6,971 nt of DNA from an uncultured Aquincola sp. (GTDB lineage: Bacteria > Pseudomonadota > Gammaproteobacteria > Burkholderiales > Burkholderiaceae): assembly GCA_937883885.1 (NCBI GenBank), contig CAKZXL010000438.1:1-6971 (forward strand), read 5' to 3'. Positions 1 through 5,755 of the stretch are shown here, one piece after another. The notes beneath the pieces are model-generated. The model did no database searches and was not told the DNA's origin. It was given only the letters and a program-made list of their open reading frames with translations. Position numbers and translations under genes: made by a program. Position 1 is the stretch's first letter. Each line of letters begins with the position of its first letter.

Positions 1-81
1 CTCCTGCAAGCCGGCTTCGGGAGGCCTACTCCCATCTTCAGTACAGCACCACAGGTCTGCCGCCTGTGTTCGTGACACACA
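1..81 (-). mobile_element. Foreign sequence interrupting the transposase; possible 5' end of a group II intron
   Basis: Read on the minus strand, the transposase coding similarity stops exactly after TGGT (codon W170 plus one base), and the next bases are GTGTG. From there to the window edge the sequence no longer resembles an IS5 transposase. The 80 bases fold well: CACAGG pairs with CCTGTG around a 7-nt loop, and GGGAG pairs with CTCCC, followed by GAA. Bacterial group II introns begin with GTGYG, start with structured domain I hairpins and often lie in mobile elements in the sense orientation, all of which fits here. The intron-encoded reverse transcriptase, domains V/VI and the 3' exon would all lie outside the window, so the identification is a hypothesis. 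Another insertion sequence or a simple rearrangement would also give such a junction. Confidence 0.35.
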
Positions 82-591
82 CCACTGGTTGCCCTTCTTC
101 GACTGCTTCATCTCCGGGTCGCGCTCGCCGGTGGCGTTCTTCGTCGAGCTGGGCGCGGCAATCAGCGTCGCGTCCACCACCGTGCCGGTCTTCAGCAGCA
201 GCCCCTTGTGCTGCAGCAGGTCGTTGACCGTCTTCAGGATCTGTGGCGCGAGCTTGTGCTTCTCCAGCACATGGCGAAACCTCAGGATCGTCGACTCGTC
301 AGGCAGCCGGTCGTCCCAGCCGCCCAGCCCTGCGAAATCCCGGAACAGCGGCACGTCGTGCAGCGCGTCTTCCATCGCCGGGTCGCTCAGGTTGAACCAC
401 TGCTGCATGAAGTGAATGCGCAGCATCGCCTCCACCGGAAACGGCGGGCGGCCTCGCCGGCCGTCGGGCATGTACGGCGACACCAGGGCCACCAGCTCGC
501 TCCACGGCACCACGCGCTCCATCTCGCCGAGAAACTCCCGGCGCCGGGTTCGCTTGCCGGACTGGCCCAGTCCAAGACTCTGCTGCTTCAT
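1..591 (-). pseudogene. IS5-family transposase, N-terminal half, disrupted after residue 170
   Basis: The frame starts at ATG 591-589 (MKQQSLGLG) and stays open to the window edge. It shows the IS5-type N-terminal DUF772 region: FLGEMERVVPW near residues 20-30, PFPVEAMLRIHFMQQWFNLSD, MEDALHDVPLFRDFAGL, then TILRFRHVLEKHKLA. The RNase H-like DDE domain begins with VDATLIAAPSSTKN, where D140 is the first catalytic aspartate, followed by RDPEMKQSKKGNQW. Intact relatives continue with a FGMKAHIGVD-type segment and carry the second D and the final E further on. Here the similarity ends at W170 and the following 27 codons, although open, are unrelated. As DNA the gene lacks its catalytic second half, so it is inactive unless the inserted sequence can be removed from the transcript. 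The family identification rests on motif recall and is strong. Confidence 0.85.
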
Positions 592-659
592 GGTTCGTAT
601 GGTCCGATCGGATCACTCACCGGCCAAGCACATCGGCGACGGACTTATGCAGACCTTCC
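82..659 (-). mobile_element. IS5-family insertion sequence, partial (left end and 5' half of transposase)
   Basis: The element is recognised from its transposase and from a terminal inverted repeat of the IS5 type. The outer end is at base 659 (minus-strand reading GGAAGGTCTGCATAAGTCCG), close to the E. coli IS5 end as I recall it (GGAAGGTGCGAATAAG). The base after it begins CTAG, which fits the YTAR target of IS5-group elements. About 68 bp of leader separate the end from the transposase start codon. The other end of the element is not in the window, because the copy is interrupted near base 81. It was inserted in hsdS in the same orientation as the hsd genes. Confidence 0.85.
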
Positions 660-1591
660 CTAGGCCGCGGCCGGATCAGCGCCAGCCGGCGGCCCAGGCA
701 GCAACGCAGGCCCGGCGGCACGAGGGCGAAGAAGCCGAGCGTGGCTTCGTAGCTGAACACGATGTCGCCGGCCGCCGGCAGCACGCGGCGCGTCCATTGC
801 CCGAAGTCGCTCTCCGCGATGTGCCGTACCTCGCCGAAGTCCAACCCGGTCCCGGTGAGGTTCTTGATGCCCAGGAAGACCGGCCCTTCCTCTGATTCCG
901 GTGGTGTTGCGTGGGGTCCGTCGTAGATGCCCTCCACCAGGTCACCGACAGGCGCGAACCGCCAACCCTTCGGCAACGGACCTTGCGCCGCCTCCTCGAA
1001 CCCCTCCGGAAACAAGGCCGCCGTGGCGTCGTCCATGCCGGCCGGGGCGAGGCCTTGGCTCTTGGCACGAACGGGATCGAAGTCGACGAACCACGACTTG
1101 AAGAGCGCTTGCGCGATGGCTTCGAGGGTGGCGTTGGTTTCGCGCAGGAGGGCGATGCGATCGTCGAGTGCCTTCAGAACCTCAACGATTGCATCCTGCT
1201 CGCGCCGGTCGGGCAGTCGCAATCGAATCGAGTAGACGAAGTTCCGATTCAACGACGGCTGCGCACTGCCGGAGTTGAAAGCAGCGAGATTCAGAGTCTG
1301 AAGCAAGTAGTACGCAAATCGCTCGCTGTTGCCGAGGAAGTCGGTGACGTAGAGGCACGTGTTGTGCGGCCAGTAGTCAACTTCGGCGAAGTGAACACGG
1401 CCGATCGACGCCCCGCTTCGACCAATCACAACGCCGGGCCCCTTTGCCAGCGCTTCGTCATGGGATCCATTGGCCCCGGCCGAACCCATGACTGGTACAG
1501 GGCCGGGCCGTTGTTCCGCCGCAGTAAGGTCGTGGCCTCGCTGAAGCCGGACGAACTCGCCAAGCGGGAGCTCGGCCCATTCAGATCTCAT
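617..1591 (-). CDS. hsdS: Type I restriction-modification specificity subunit HsdS, truncated by IS5-family insertion
   Basis: HsdS chooses the DNA target for the HsdM2-HsdS methylase and the full HsdR-containing enzyme. The protein starts [16 protein letters not shown]1 is roughly residues 5-127 ([23 protein letters not shown] and [17 protein letters not shown] are typical). The central conserved helical region is about 130-175 ([21 protein letters not shown], then [14 protein letters not shown]). TRD2 starts near 205 (LPKGW, then [31 protein letters not shown]). At P310 the frame enters the IS end and adds 14 foreign residues before the stop at 617-619. Family members usually exceed 400 residues, so the end of TRD2 and the distal conserved region are missing. 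A GTG at 1603 is an alternative start; I prefer ATG 1591, which overlaps the hsdM end by 11 bp and has GGGTGG upstream. It is probably inactive or of altered specificity. Confidence 0.9.
   Translation of the reverse strand: MRSEWAELPLGEFVRLQRGHDLTAAEQRPGPVPVMGSAGANGSHDEALAKGPGVVIGRSGASIGRVHFAEVDYWPHNTCLYVTDFLGNSERFAYYLLQTLNLAAFNSGSAQPSLNRNFVYSIRLRLPDRREQDAIVEVLKALDDRIALLRETNATLEAIAQALFKSWFVDFDPVRAKSQGLAPAGMDDATAALFPEGFEEAAQGPLPKGWRFAPVGDLVEGIYDGPHATPPESEEGPVFLGIKNLTGTGLDFGEVRHIAESDFGQWTRRVLPAAGDIVFSYEATLGFFALVPPGLRCCLGRRLALIRPRPREGLHKSVADVLGR
640..659 (-). repeat. IS5-type terminal inverted repeat (left end of the element)
   Basis: The minus strand reads GGAAGGTCTGCATAAGTCCG inward from base 659. 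Its outer GGAAGGT and the ATAAG block match the IS5-type end. It fixes the junction between hsdS and the IS. The partner repeat lies outside the window. Confidence 0.75.
660..663. repeat. Probable IS5 target site duplication CTAG (one copy)
   Basis: CTAG directly abuts the terminal repeat and obeys the YTAR target preference of IS5-group elements, which duplicate 4 bp. The second copy would be at the other end of the element, outside the window, so the duplication is not demonstrated. Confidence 0.6.
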
Positions 1592-3134
1592 AGCCGAGTC
1601 CACCCAGCTTCCGACGAATCAGCGAATCCAACTCCGCCCCCTTCGCCATCTGCTCCCCGAGCTTTTCGGTCAGCGCCTGCATCTTCGACTCGAAGCCCTC
1701 ACCGTCGTCCTCCAGCGCCTCGGCGCCCACGTAGCGCCCCGGCGTCAGCACATGCCCGTGCTCGGCGATCTCGGCCAGCGTCACGCTGCGGCAGTATCCA
1801 GGCACGTCGGTGTACTCCGCAGCACCCGCATCACCGCGCCACGCCGCCACCGTGCTAGCGATGCGCTCGATCACCTCGTCCTTCAGCTCGCACTGCACCC
1901 GGCTGATCATCGTGGCCAGCTTGCGCGCATCGATGAACAGCACCTCGCCCCGGCGTTGCGGCCTGTCCTTCACCAGGAACCACAGGCAAGCCGGGATCTG
2001 CGTGTTGAAGAACAGCTGCCCCGGCAGCGCGATCATCACCTCCACCACGTCGGCATCGACCATCGCCGCGCGGATCTGGCCTTCGTTGTTCTGGCTGCTG
2101 CTCATGCTGCCGTTGGCCAGCACGATGCCGGCACGGCCGCCGGGCTTCAGGTGCCACAGCATGTGCTGCAGCCAGGCGTAGTTGGCGTTGCCCTGCGGCG
2201 GGTCGCCGTACTCCCAGCGCGGGTCACCTGACAGGCTGGCGTGCCACCAGTCGCTGATGTTGAACGGCGGGTTGGCCAGGATGAAGTCGGCGCGCAGGTC
2301 GGGGAACTGGTTCTTGGTGAAGGTGTCGGCCGGCTCGCGGCCCAGGTTGAAGTCGATGCCGCGGATGGCCAGGTTCATCGCGGCCAGCCGCCAGGTGGTG
2401 GGGTTGGCCTCCTGCCCGAAGATGGCCACGTCGCCCAGCTTGCCGCCGTGGCTGAGGATGAACTCCTCGCTCTGCACGAACATGCCGCCTGAGCCACAGC
2501 ACGGGTCGTACACCTTGCCGTGGTGCGGTGCCAGCACGGCCACCAGCGTCTTGACGATGCTGCGCGGTGTGTAGAACTGGCCGCCGCGCTTGCCCTCGGC
2601 GCTGGCGAACATGCCGAGGAAGTATTCGTAGACCTGGCCCAGCACGTCGCGGGCGGTGGCGGCGCTCTCGCCGAAGCCGATGGTGGAGATCAGGTCCACC
2701 AGCTCGCCCAGCTTGCCGTCGGGCAGCTGCGCGCGGGCGAAGCGCTTGTCGAGAATGCCCTTGAGCTTGGAGTTCTCGGCCTCGATCAGGCCCAGAGCAT
2801 CGTCGATGCGCTTGCCGATGTCCGTCTGCTTGGCCGCAGCGCGAATGGCCTCCCAGCGCGCCGCCTCGGGCACCCAGAAGACGTTGGCCTCGCGGTAGTA
2901 GTCGCGGTCTTCCAGCTCGGCGGCGATGTCGGCGGGCGTGGCGCTGTCGAGGTGGTATTCGTCGGCCGGGTCCGCGAAGCGTACCGTCAGTTCGGTGCGG
3001 CGGGCCTGGAAGGTGTCGGAGATGTACTTCAGGAAGATCAGGCCGAGCACCAGGTGCTTGTACTCGGCCGCATCCATGTTGGCGCGCAGCTTGTCGGCGG
3101 TGGCCCAGAGGGTCTTCTTCAGGTCGTCGATCAT
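1581..3134 (-). CDS. hsdM: Type I restriction-modification DNA methyltransferase subunit HsdM (N6-adenine)
   Basis: HsdM transfers a methyl group from S-adenosylmethionine to adenine N6 in the target selected by HsdS; two HsdM and one HsdS form the methylase. The 517-residue protein has normal family length. The N-terminal HsdM_N helical domain ([23 protein letters not shown]..., residues 5-50) is typical. The catalytic N6_Mtase domain follows: GGQFYTPR at 184-191, SAM-binding motif I DPCCGSGG at 210-217, QEANP at 241-245, and catalytic motif IV NPPF at 288-291. The C-terminal part ends GGLGYEI. No frameshift or missing key residue is seen. ATG 3134-3132 is the natural family start; a weak AAGAAG lies 10 nt upstream. 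The gene precedes hsdS in one transcription unit with overlapping ends. hsdR is not in the window and may lie beyond the left edge or be absent. Confidence 0.97.
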   Translation of the reverse strand: MIDDLKKTLWATADKLRANMDAAEYKHLVLGLIFLKYISDTFQARRTELTVRFADPADEYHLDSATPADIAAELEDRDYYREANVFWVPEAARWEAIRAAAKQTDIGKRIDDALGLIEAENSKLKGILDKRFARAQLPDGKLGELVDLISTIGFGESAATARDVLGQVYEYFLGMFASAEGKRGGQFYTPRSIVKTLVAVLAPHHGKVYDPCCGSGGMFVQSEEFILSHGGKLGDVAIFGQEANPTTWRLAAMNLAIRGIDFNLGREPADTFTKNQFPDLRADFILANPPFNISDWWHASLSGDPRWEYGDPPQGNANYAWLQHMLWHLKPGGRAGIVLANGSMSSSQNNEGQIRAAMVDADVVEVMIALPGQLFFNTQIPACLWFLVKDRPQRRGEVLFIDARKLATMISRVQCELKDEVIERIASTVAAWRGDAGAAEYTDVPGYCRSVTLAEIAEHGHVLTPGRYVGAEALEDDGEGFESKMQALTEKLGEQMAKGAELDSLIRRKLGGLGYEI

Positions 3135-3277
3135 TCGGGCTTGTCTTCTTGTGCTGCCGGTACGGGTGAACGGCGAGGCAGTCTAGCAACGCCGGGAGCC
3201 GGCCCGAGGGGCTTGGCGGCCCATTTCCGAGGCTTGGCGTGGTCGAAATGTCCGGCCGCCGTGGGACTTGTCATCGG
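3131..3277 (-). CDS. Possible small leader ORF ending in an ATGA overlap with hsdM
   Basis: A frame on the hsdM strand ends with TGA 3133-3131, sharing ATGA with the hsdM start. From an internal ATG near 3277 ([14 protein letters not shown]) it codes for about 48 residues rich in Pro, Ala and Arg, ending in QEDKPE; an upstream ATG at 3361 would make 76 residues. The overlap is the geometry of translational coupling, but the composition is unremarkable and open frames are frequent by chance in this GC-rich DNA. I do not recognise a family. It may simply be the hsdM leader region. Confidence 0.15.
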   Translation of the reverse strand, partial: PMTSPTAAGHFDHAKPRKWAAKPLGPAPGVARLPRRSPVPAAQEDKPE

Positions 3278-3353
3278 CCGGCAGGCCCTTCGCGCGGGCC
3301 CCGCTGCCGCACACGTCGGAGCACGAAGCAGCCCCATTCTGCGAGCCTCGCCC

Positions 3354-3410
3354 GCGCCCAACTAGAGGCATGGCAGAAGAAGGTCAAGCCCGAGGAGAAG
3401 ACGGCATCGT
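3354..3410 (+). pseudogene. Possible C-terminal remnant of an unidentified protein
   Basis: One plus-strand frame reads RAQLEAWQKKVKPEEKTAS and then TGA at 3408-3410. The Lys/Glu-rich end and the codon choice (AAG, GAG, GTC, CCC) look like a genuine protein C-terminus. Upstream the frame degrades into Arg/Ser-rich sequence without a recognisable domain or start. This could be the tail of a gene truncated when the island was assembled, or chance. Confidence 0.2.
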
Positions 3411-3446
3411 GAGCGCCGCAAGGTGTCTTGTCGCACCTAATTGCAA

Positions 3447-3479
3447 TCCTGCCCGGATCAAGTGGTCGGTTCCTGCCCG
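3447..3479 (+). repeat. Short direct repeat TCCTGCCCG, 24-bp period
   Basis: TCCTGCCCG occurs at 3447-3455 and 3471-3479, each followed by a loosely similar ATCAAGTG/ATGAACATG segment. It could be a pair of protein-binding sites upstream of the recombinase operon. Chance is possible at this length. Confidence 0.35.
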
Positions 3480-3487
3480 ATGAACAT

Positions 3488-3505
3488 GCGCCGGGTTTTC
3501 GGCGC
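3488..3505. repeat. Hairpin GCGCCG-N6-CGGCGC
   Basis: A perfect 6-bp inverted repeat with loop GGTTTT. It directly adjoins and partly overlaps the left arm of the longer-spaced repeat starting at 3504. No T-run follows on either strand, so it is not a standard terminator. Confidence 0.45.
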
Positions 3506-3583
3506 TGTTGACATCACACGCGCGCTTGCGGTCAACTCTCGATCAGCCCTGCGGTGCCTGCAGCAGGACGTCAAGTCAACAGC
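3504..3583. repeat. Inverted repeat GCTGTTGAC / GTCAACAGC with extra GTCAA copies
   Basis: GCTGTTGAC at 3504-3512 and GTCAACAGC at 3575-3583 are perfect reverse complements separated by 62 bp. Two further GTCAA motifs lie between them, at 3531 and 3570. The left arm contains a consensus -35 hexamer (TTGACA, 3508-3513), but the best -10 at normal spacing is poor (TCAACT). A repeated, symmetric GTCAA motif suggests a regulator or recombinase binding region; the binding protein is unknown. Confidence 0.45.
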
Positions 3584-3652
3584 AGGCCGGACGCTGCCAC
3601 CGAGCGCTCAGACGCTGAAGCAGCCGTTAGCGGTCGTGACCCGCACTTCCAT

Positions 3653-3671
3653 CGCGTAGCCTGACTACGCG
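3653..3671. repeat. Perfect hairpin CGCGTAG-CCTGA-CTACGCG
   Basis: A 7-bp perfect stem with a 5-nt loop. No T-run follows on either strand, so it is not an obvious terminator. It belongs to the cluster of structures in the gene-free region. Confidence 0.5.
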
Positions 3672-3767
3672 GCCGTGCAAGACGCGGCCCCCATCCCTCT
3701 CTCCGATCCGCATCCCCGAGATGCGATGCGCTGCCAGGCTCGCCCGCGAGCACCTGCAGCCACACCC

Positions 3768-3787
3768 CGCAATGCGTACGCGTTGCG
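3768..3787. repeat. Near-perfect 20-bp palindrome
   Basis: CGCAATGCGTACGCGTTGCG is symmetric about bases 3777/3778 with nine of ten base pairs matching; the only mismatch is T3773/G3782. Such continuous dyads are typical operators for dimeric regulators or crossover-type sites. No neighbouring gene identifies the partner. Confidence 0.5.
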
Positions 3788-3822
3788 ATCCCTGAATACC
3801 CTCGTCACGGCCACTGCCCTTG

Positions 3823-3865
3823 CGGGCGTTCGCCCGGCACGCGCTGCACGTCGCAGCGTGCCGGG
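3823..3865. repeat. Two overlapping strong hairpins
   Basis: CGGGCG-TT-CGCCCG (3823-3836) is a perfect 6-bp dyad. It overlaps a larger hairpin, CCCGGCAC (3833-3840) with GTGCCGGG (3858-3865), continued by GCTGC (3843-3847) with GCAGC (3853-3857) after a 2-nt bulge, with loop ACGTC. Because both use bases 3833-3836, the two folds are mutually exclusive. No T-run follows on the plus strand. Confidence 0.5.
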
Positions 3866-4050
3866 TGAAGACCACCGTGACCCTGCACGCCCTCGGTGGA
3901 AGGGGGCGCGTCCAGCAGGAGCCGAGGGATCACCTTCGCTTGCCCACTGAATGACCAGCTGGACTGGTCGCCGCGCCACGAGCGCATCGATGACTCCGCG
4001 CGGAAACGCGCGCGGTCGTCCGGGCAGCTTCCGATTTTTTAAGACCTCCA

Positions 4051-4067
4051 GCGGCCCGCAGGGCCGC
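4051..4067. repeat. Perfect hairpin GCGGCCC-GCA-GGGCCGC
   Basis: A 7-bp GC-only stem with a 3-nt loop lies about 170 bp before the first recombinase. A T6 run at 4035-4040 lies before the stem, not after it, so neither strand has the usual stem-then-T-run order. Confidence 0.45.
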
Positions 4068-4135
4068 ACCTTTGGACGAACCCTTCCGGCACCGAGGCCC
4101 GCCGGATGTGGACACCGCTCTTCGCCTCCGCGCCT

Positions 4136-4158
4136 CTTCGAGACGGAACACCTCGAAG
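4136..4158. repeat. Inverted repeat CTTCGAG-N9-CTCGAAG
   Basis: A perfect 7-bp inverted repeat with a 9-nt spacer lies 78 bp upstream of the first recombinase start. It is placed where an operator or leader-RNA hairpin controlling the recombinase operon could be. Confidence 0.45.
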
Positions 4159-4235
4159 CGGCGCGCCCCAACGCCGTGTTCCAGGTTGGCCATCGACCTC
4201 GGCTGGCTCCCGGGGTCACCCACTTGGAGATCGAT

Positions 4236-5375
4236 ATGGGTTCGAAGACAACACTGCGCAGCCAGTACGTGCAGCGCATCTATGCAAACGGCTATGACCC
4301 CGACGCGGTGCTGGCCGCGCTGCCGATCGGCACGCGAGAGTGGAAGCGCGTGCTGGACGCCATCGTCAAGAAGAACAACAGCCAGCACGCCAAGCTCTAC
4401 AAGGTGGTGTCCTTCAAGACCATGAAGGACCGCGAGACCTTCCTGTTCAGCTTCTTCAACGAGTTGCGGACGGAAACGCCGTTCAGGGATGCGGACCCGC
4501 GCCACCTGAAACAGCGGCATGTCCAGGAGATGGTGGCGCGGTGGGAGGAGCGCGGCATGGCCACCGCCAGCATCCACAACTACCTGTCGTTCTTGCGCAC
4601 CTACTCGACCTGGATCAAACGGCCGGGCATGGTGCGGGAGGTGGCCTTCTACGTGGGCGCGGATTCACCGCATGCGCACCGCAGGCAGGTGGCGGTGGAA
4701 GACCGCAGCTGGACGGCTCACGGCGTCGACATCGAAGCCAAGATCGCCGAGGTGGCCGCCTTCGACCAATGGGTCGGCCTGCAGTTGGAGATCTGCTATC
4801 GGTTTGGTGCCCGGCCCAAGGAGGCACGGCACTTCCGGCCCCACGGTGCGCTGATCCCCCGCGAGCTGGCCTTCGAGCGCGACGCCGCGGCTTATCCGGA
4901 GTGCGAGGAGTTCGTGCGCTTCGCCCAAGGCACGAAGGGTGGGCGCCCGCGCGACGAGCCGCTGCAAACCGAAGAGCAGCGCGAACTGCTCACGCGGCTC
5001 CAGACCATCGTGGCCAAGGGCTGGTATGTCGGCGAGCCGGGCCGCACGGCGGCCCAGAACCAAAGCCATTTCTACAGCGTCATGAAGCGCTTTGGCATCA
5101 CGCAAGCTGCACTGGGGGTGACCGCCCACGGCCTGCGGCACCAGTCGGCGAACGATGGCTACGAGGCCGACACCGGCGTGCCCTCCCCTGTGCGCGGCCA
5201 GCAGGAGCGCCCGGAGAACGACGCCGATGCGCGCTACCGCACCGCCATCCGCCTGGGCCATTCGCGCCTGCGTTCAAGCACGTTCTACGTCGGGACGATG
5301 GGCAAGCCCGGCCAGGCTGATGCGGCCGAGGACCCGCCCGCCCCCGAGGGCGATCCGTTGGAGCAGTCGTCGTGA
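4236..5375 (+). CDS. Tyrosine recombinase (Integrase_1-like), first gene of the recombinase operon
   Basis: A 379-residue site-specific recombinase expected to cut and rejoin DNA through a covalent phosphotyrosine. The N-terminal part (about 1-150) looks like the SAM-like DNA-binding region of the phage_integr_N/Integrase_1 group (KTMKDRETFLFSFFNELR, IHNYLSFLRTYSTWI). The catalytic domain keeps R193 (RFGARPKEAR), K234 (GTKGGRP), H298-x-x-R301 (AHGLRHQSA), H342 (LGHSR) and nucleophile Y351 (STFYVG). A 30-residue acidic tail follows. The frame is open back to 3951, but the upstream part has no domain character; ATG 4236 has GGAG 6 nt before it, so I start there. The stop overlaps the next gene's start as GTGA, implying coupled translation. 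The role is probably excision or integration of the island, in a division of labour with the second integrase that is not known. Confidence 0.9.
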   Translation: MGSKTTLRSQYVQRIYANGYDPDAVLAALPIGTREWKRVLDAIVKKNNSQHAKLYKVVSFKTMKDRETFLFSFFNELRTETPFRDADPRHLKQRHVQEMVARWEERGMATASIHNYLSFLRTYSTWIKRPGMVREVAFYVGADSPHAHRRQVAVEDRSWTAHGVDIEAKIAEVAAFDQWVGLQLEICYRFGARPKEARHFRPHGALIPRELAFERDAAAYPECEEFVRFAQGTKGGRPRDEPLQTEEQRELLTRLQTIVAKGWYVGEPGRTAAQNQSHFYSVMKRFGITQAALGVTAHGLRHQSANDGYEADTGVPSPVRGQQERPENDADARYRTAIRLGHSRLRSSTFYVGTMGKPGQADAAEDPPAPEGDPLEQSS

Positions 5376-5755
5376 GCCGCGGCCTGCCCCTGTCCGAAGC
5401 CATGGCACACGTCGGCCTGAAGCGCCGGACCTTCGACAGCCTGATCCGCCCGCGCGTCACGCCGATCCGCGTGGGCACGAGCCTGATCTTCGACGTGCAC
5501 GACCTCGACCGCGCCTTCGACGAGTTGAAGGCGGCTTCGCAGGCTTCGGAGGTCTCTGCCAGCGCCTCCGAGCCGGCGCAGAATGCGCGCAGGAACGGAC
5601 GGCCCATTCCACAGAAAGGAGTTGAACCATGGGCCGATCAACACGGGGGATCCACCCCGACGAAGGCGGTACCTGGCAGGTCGACAAGATCTGGCGCGGC
5701 ACTCGATTTCGCCAGCGCGGTTTCACAAGTGCTGGCGAAGCGCAGGCCTGGCTGA
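5372..5755 (+). CDS. Small helix-turn-helix, excisionase-like protein between two recombinases
   Basis: A 127-residue protein beginning at GTG 5372, which overlaps the preceding stop (GTGA) and has GGAG 8 nt upstream. Residues 4-55 (LPLSEAMAHVGLKRRTFDSLI, then PIRVGTSLIFDVHDLDRAFDEL) have the layout of MerR/excisionase-type winged helix-turn-helix DNA-binding domains: helix, turn, recognition helix, beta wing, then a helix. A Ser/Ala/Glu-rich linker (about 56-75) follows, and a C-terminal part ends in ALDFASAVSQVLAKRRPG. Its last 43 codons overlap the start of the downstream integrase in another frame. The position between two integrases suggests a recombination directionality factor or operon regulator; this is inference, and no family name is certain. 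The catalytic residues of recombinases are absent. Confidence 0.75.
   Translation: MSRGLPLSEAMAHVGLKRRTFDSLIRPRVTPIRVGTSLIFDVHDLDRAFDELKAASQASEVSASASEPAQNARRNGRPIPQKGVEPWADQHGGSTPTKAVPGRSTRSGAALDFASAVSQVLAKRRPG
5616..5621 (+). promoter_or_regulatory. Strong Shine-Dalgarno site for the second integrase
   Basis: AAGGAG lies 7 nt before ATG 5629 and is the best ribosome binding site in the window. It sits inside the coding sequence of the small HTH gene, so the integrase can be initiated independently although the genes overlap by 127 nt. Confidence 0.8.

Larger units (their letters stand above)
3135..4235. other. 1.1-kb intergenic region without a convincing gene, rich in inverted repeats
   Basis: This stretch separates the minus-strand hsd genes from the plus-strand recombinase operon. 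Open frames exist on both strands, but none has a recognisable domain, a good ribosome binding site or a sensible composition. What stands out is structure: hairpins or palindromes at 3488-3505, 3653-3671, 3768-3787, 3823-3836, 3833-3865, 4051-4067 and 4136-4158, a 9-bp inverted repeat at 3504-3583, and a 9-bp direct repeat at 3447-3479. Promoters for both divergent operons should lie here. I found a perfect TTGACA at 3508 but no convincing -10 with it, and for hsdM only a weak TAGACT upstream of the start. No copy of the tRNA-Arg 3' end was seen here. Confidence 0.6.

Noticed and set aside
911..1858. 315-codon plus-strand frame across the hsdS/hsdM junction
   Set aside because: Antisense to both conserved R-M genes, with an Arg/Pro/Ser-rich low-complexity end.
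2520..3365. 281-codon plus-strand open frame opposite hsdM
   Set aside because: It lies antisense to the well-supported methyltransferase. Its Ala/Gly/Val-rich, low-complexity translation without a domain is the usual mirror of a GC-rich gene.
3504..3583. Integron attC site
   Set aside because: The GTTGACA and GTCAAC arms do not match the attC core patterns GTTRRRY and RYYYAAC, and no integron integrase is present.
4035..4067. Rho-independent terminator
   Set aside because: The T6 run precedes the stem on the plus strand, and no T-run follows the stem on either strand.
3951..4235. N-terminal extension of the first recombinase to ATG 3951
   Set aside because: The extra 95 residues show no domain character, the DNA there contains hairpins, and ATG 4236 has a well-placed GGAG.
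3665..4279. 204-codon minus-strand frame upstream of the recombinase operon
   Set aside because: Arg/Pro/Gly-rich composition, no motif, and it starts inside the recombinase coding sequence.
4340..5320. 326-codon frame overlapping the first recombinase on the same strand
   Set aside because: Gly/Arg/Ala-rich out-of-frame translation of the recombinase; no domain.
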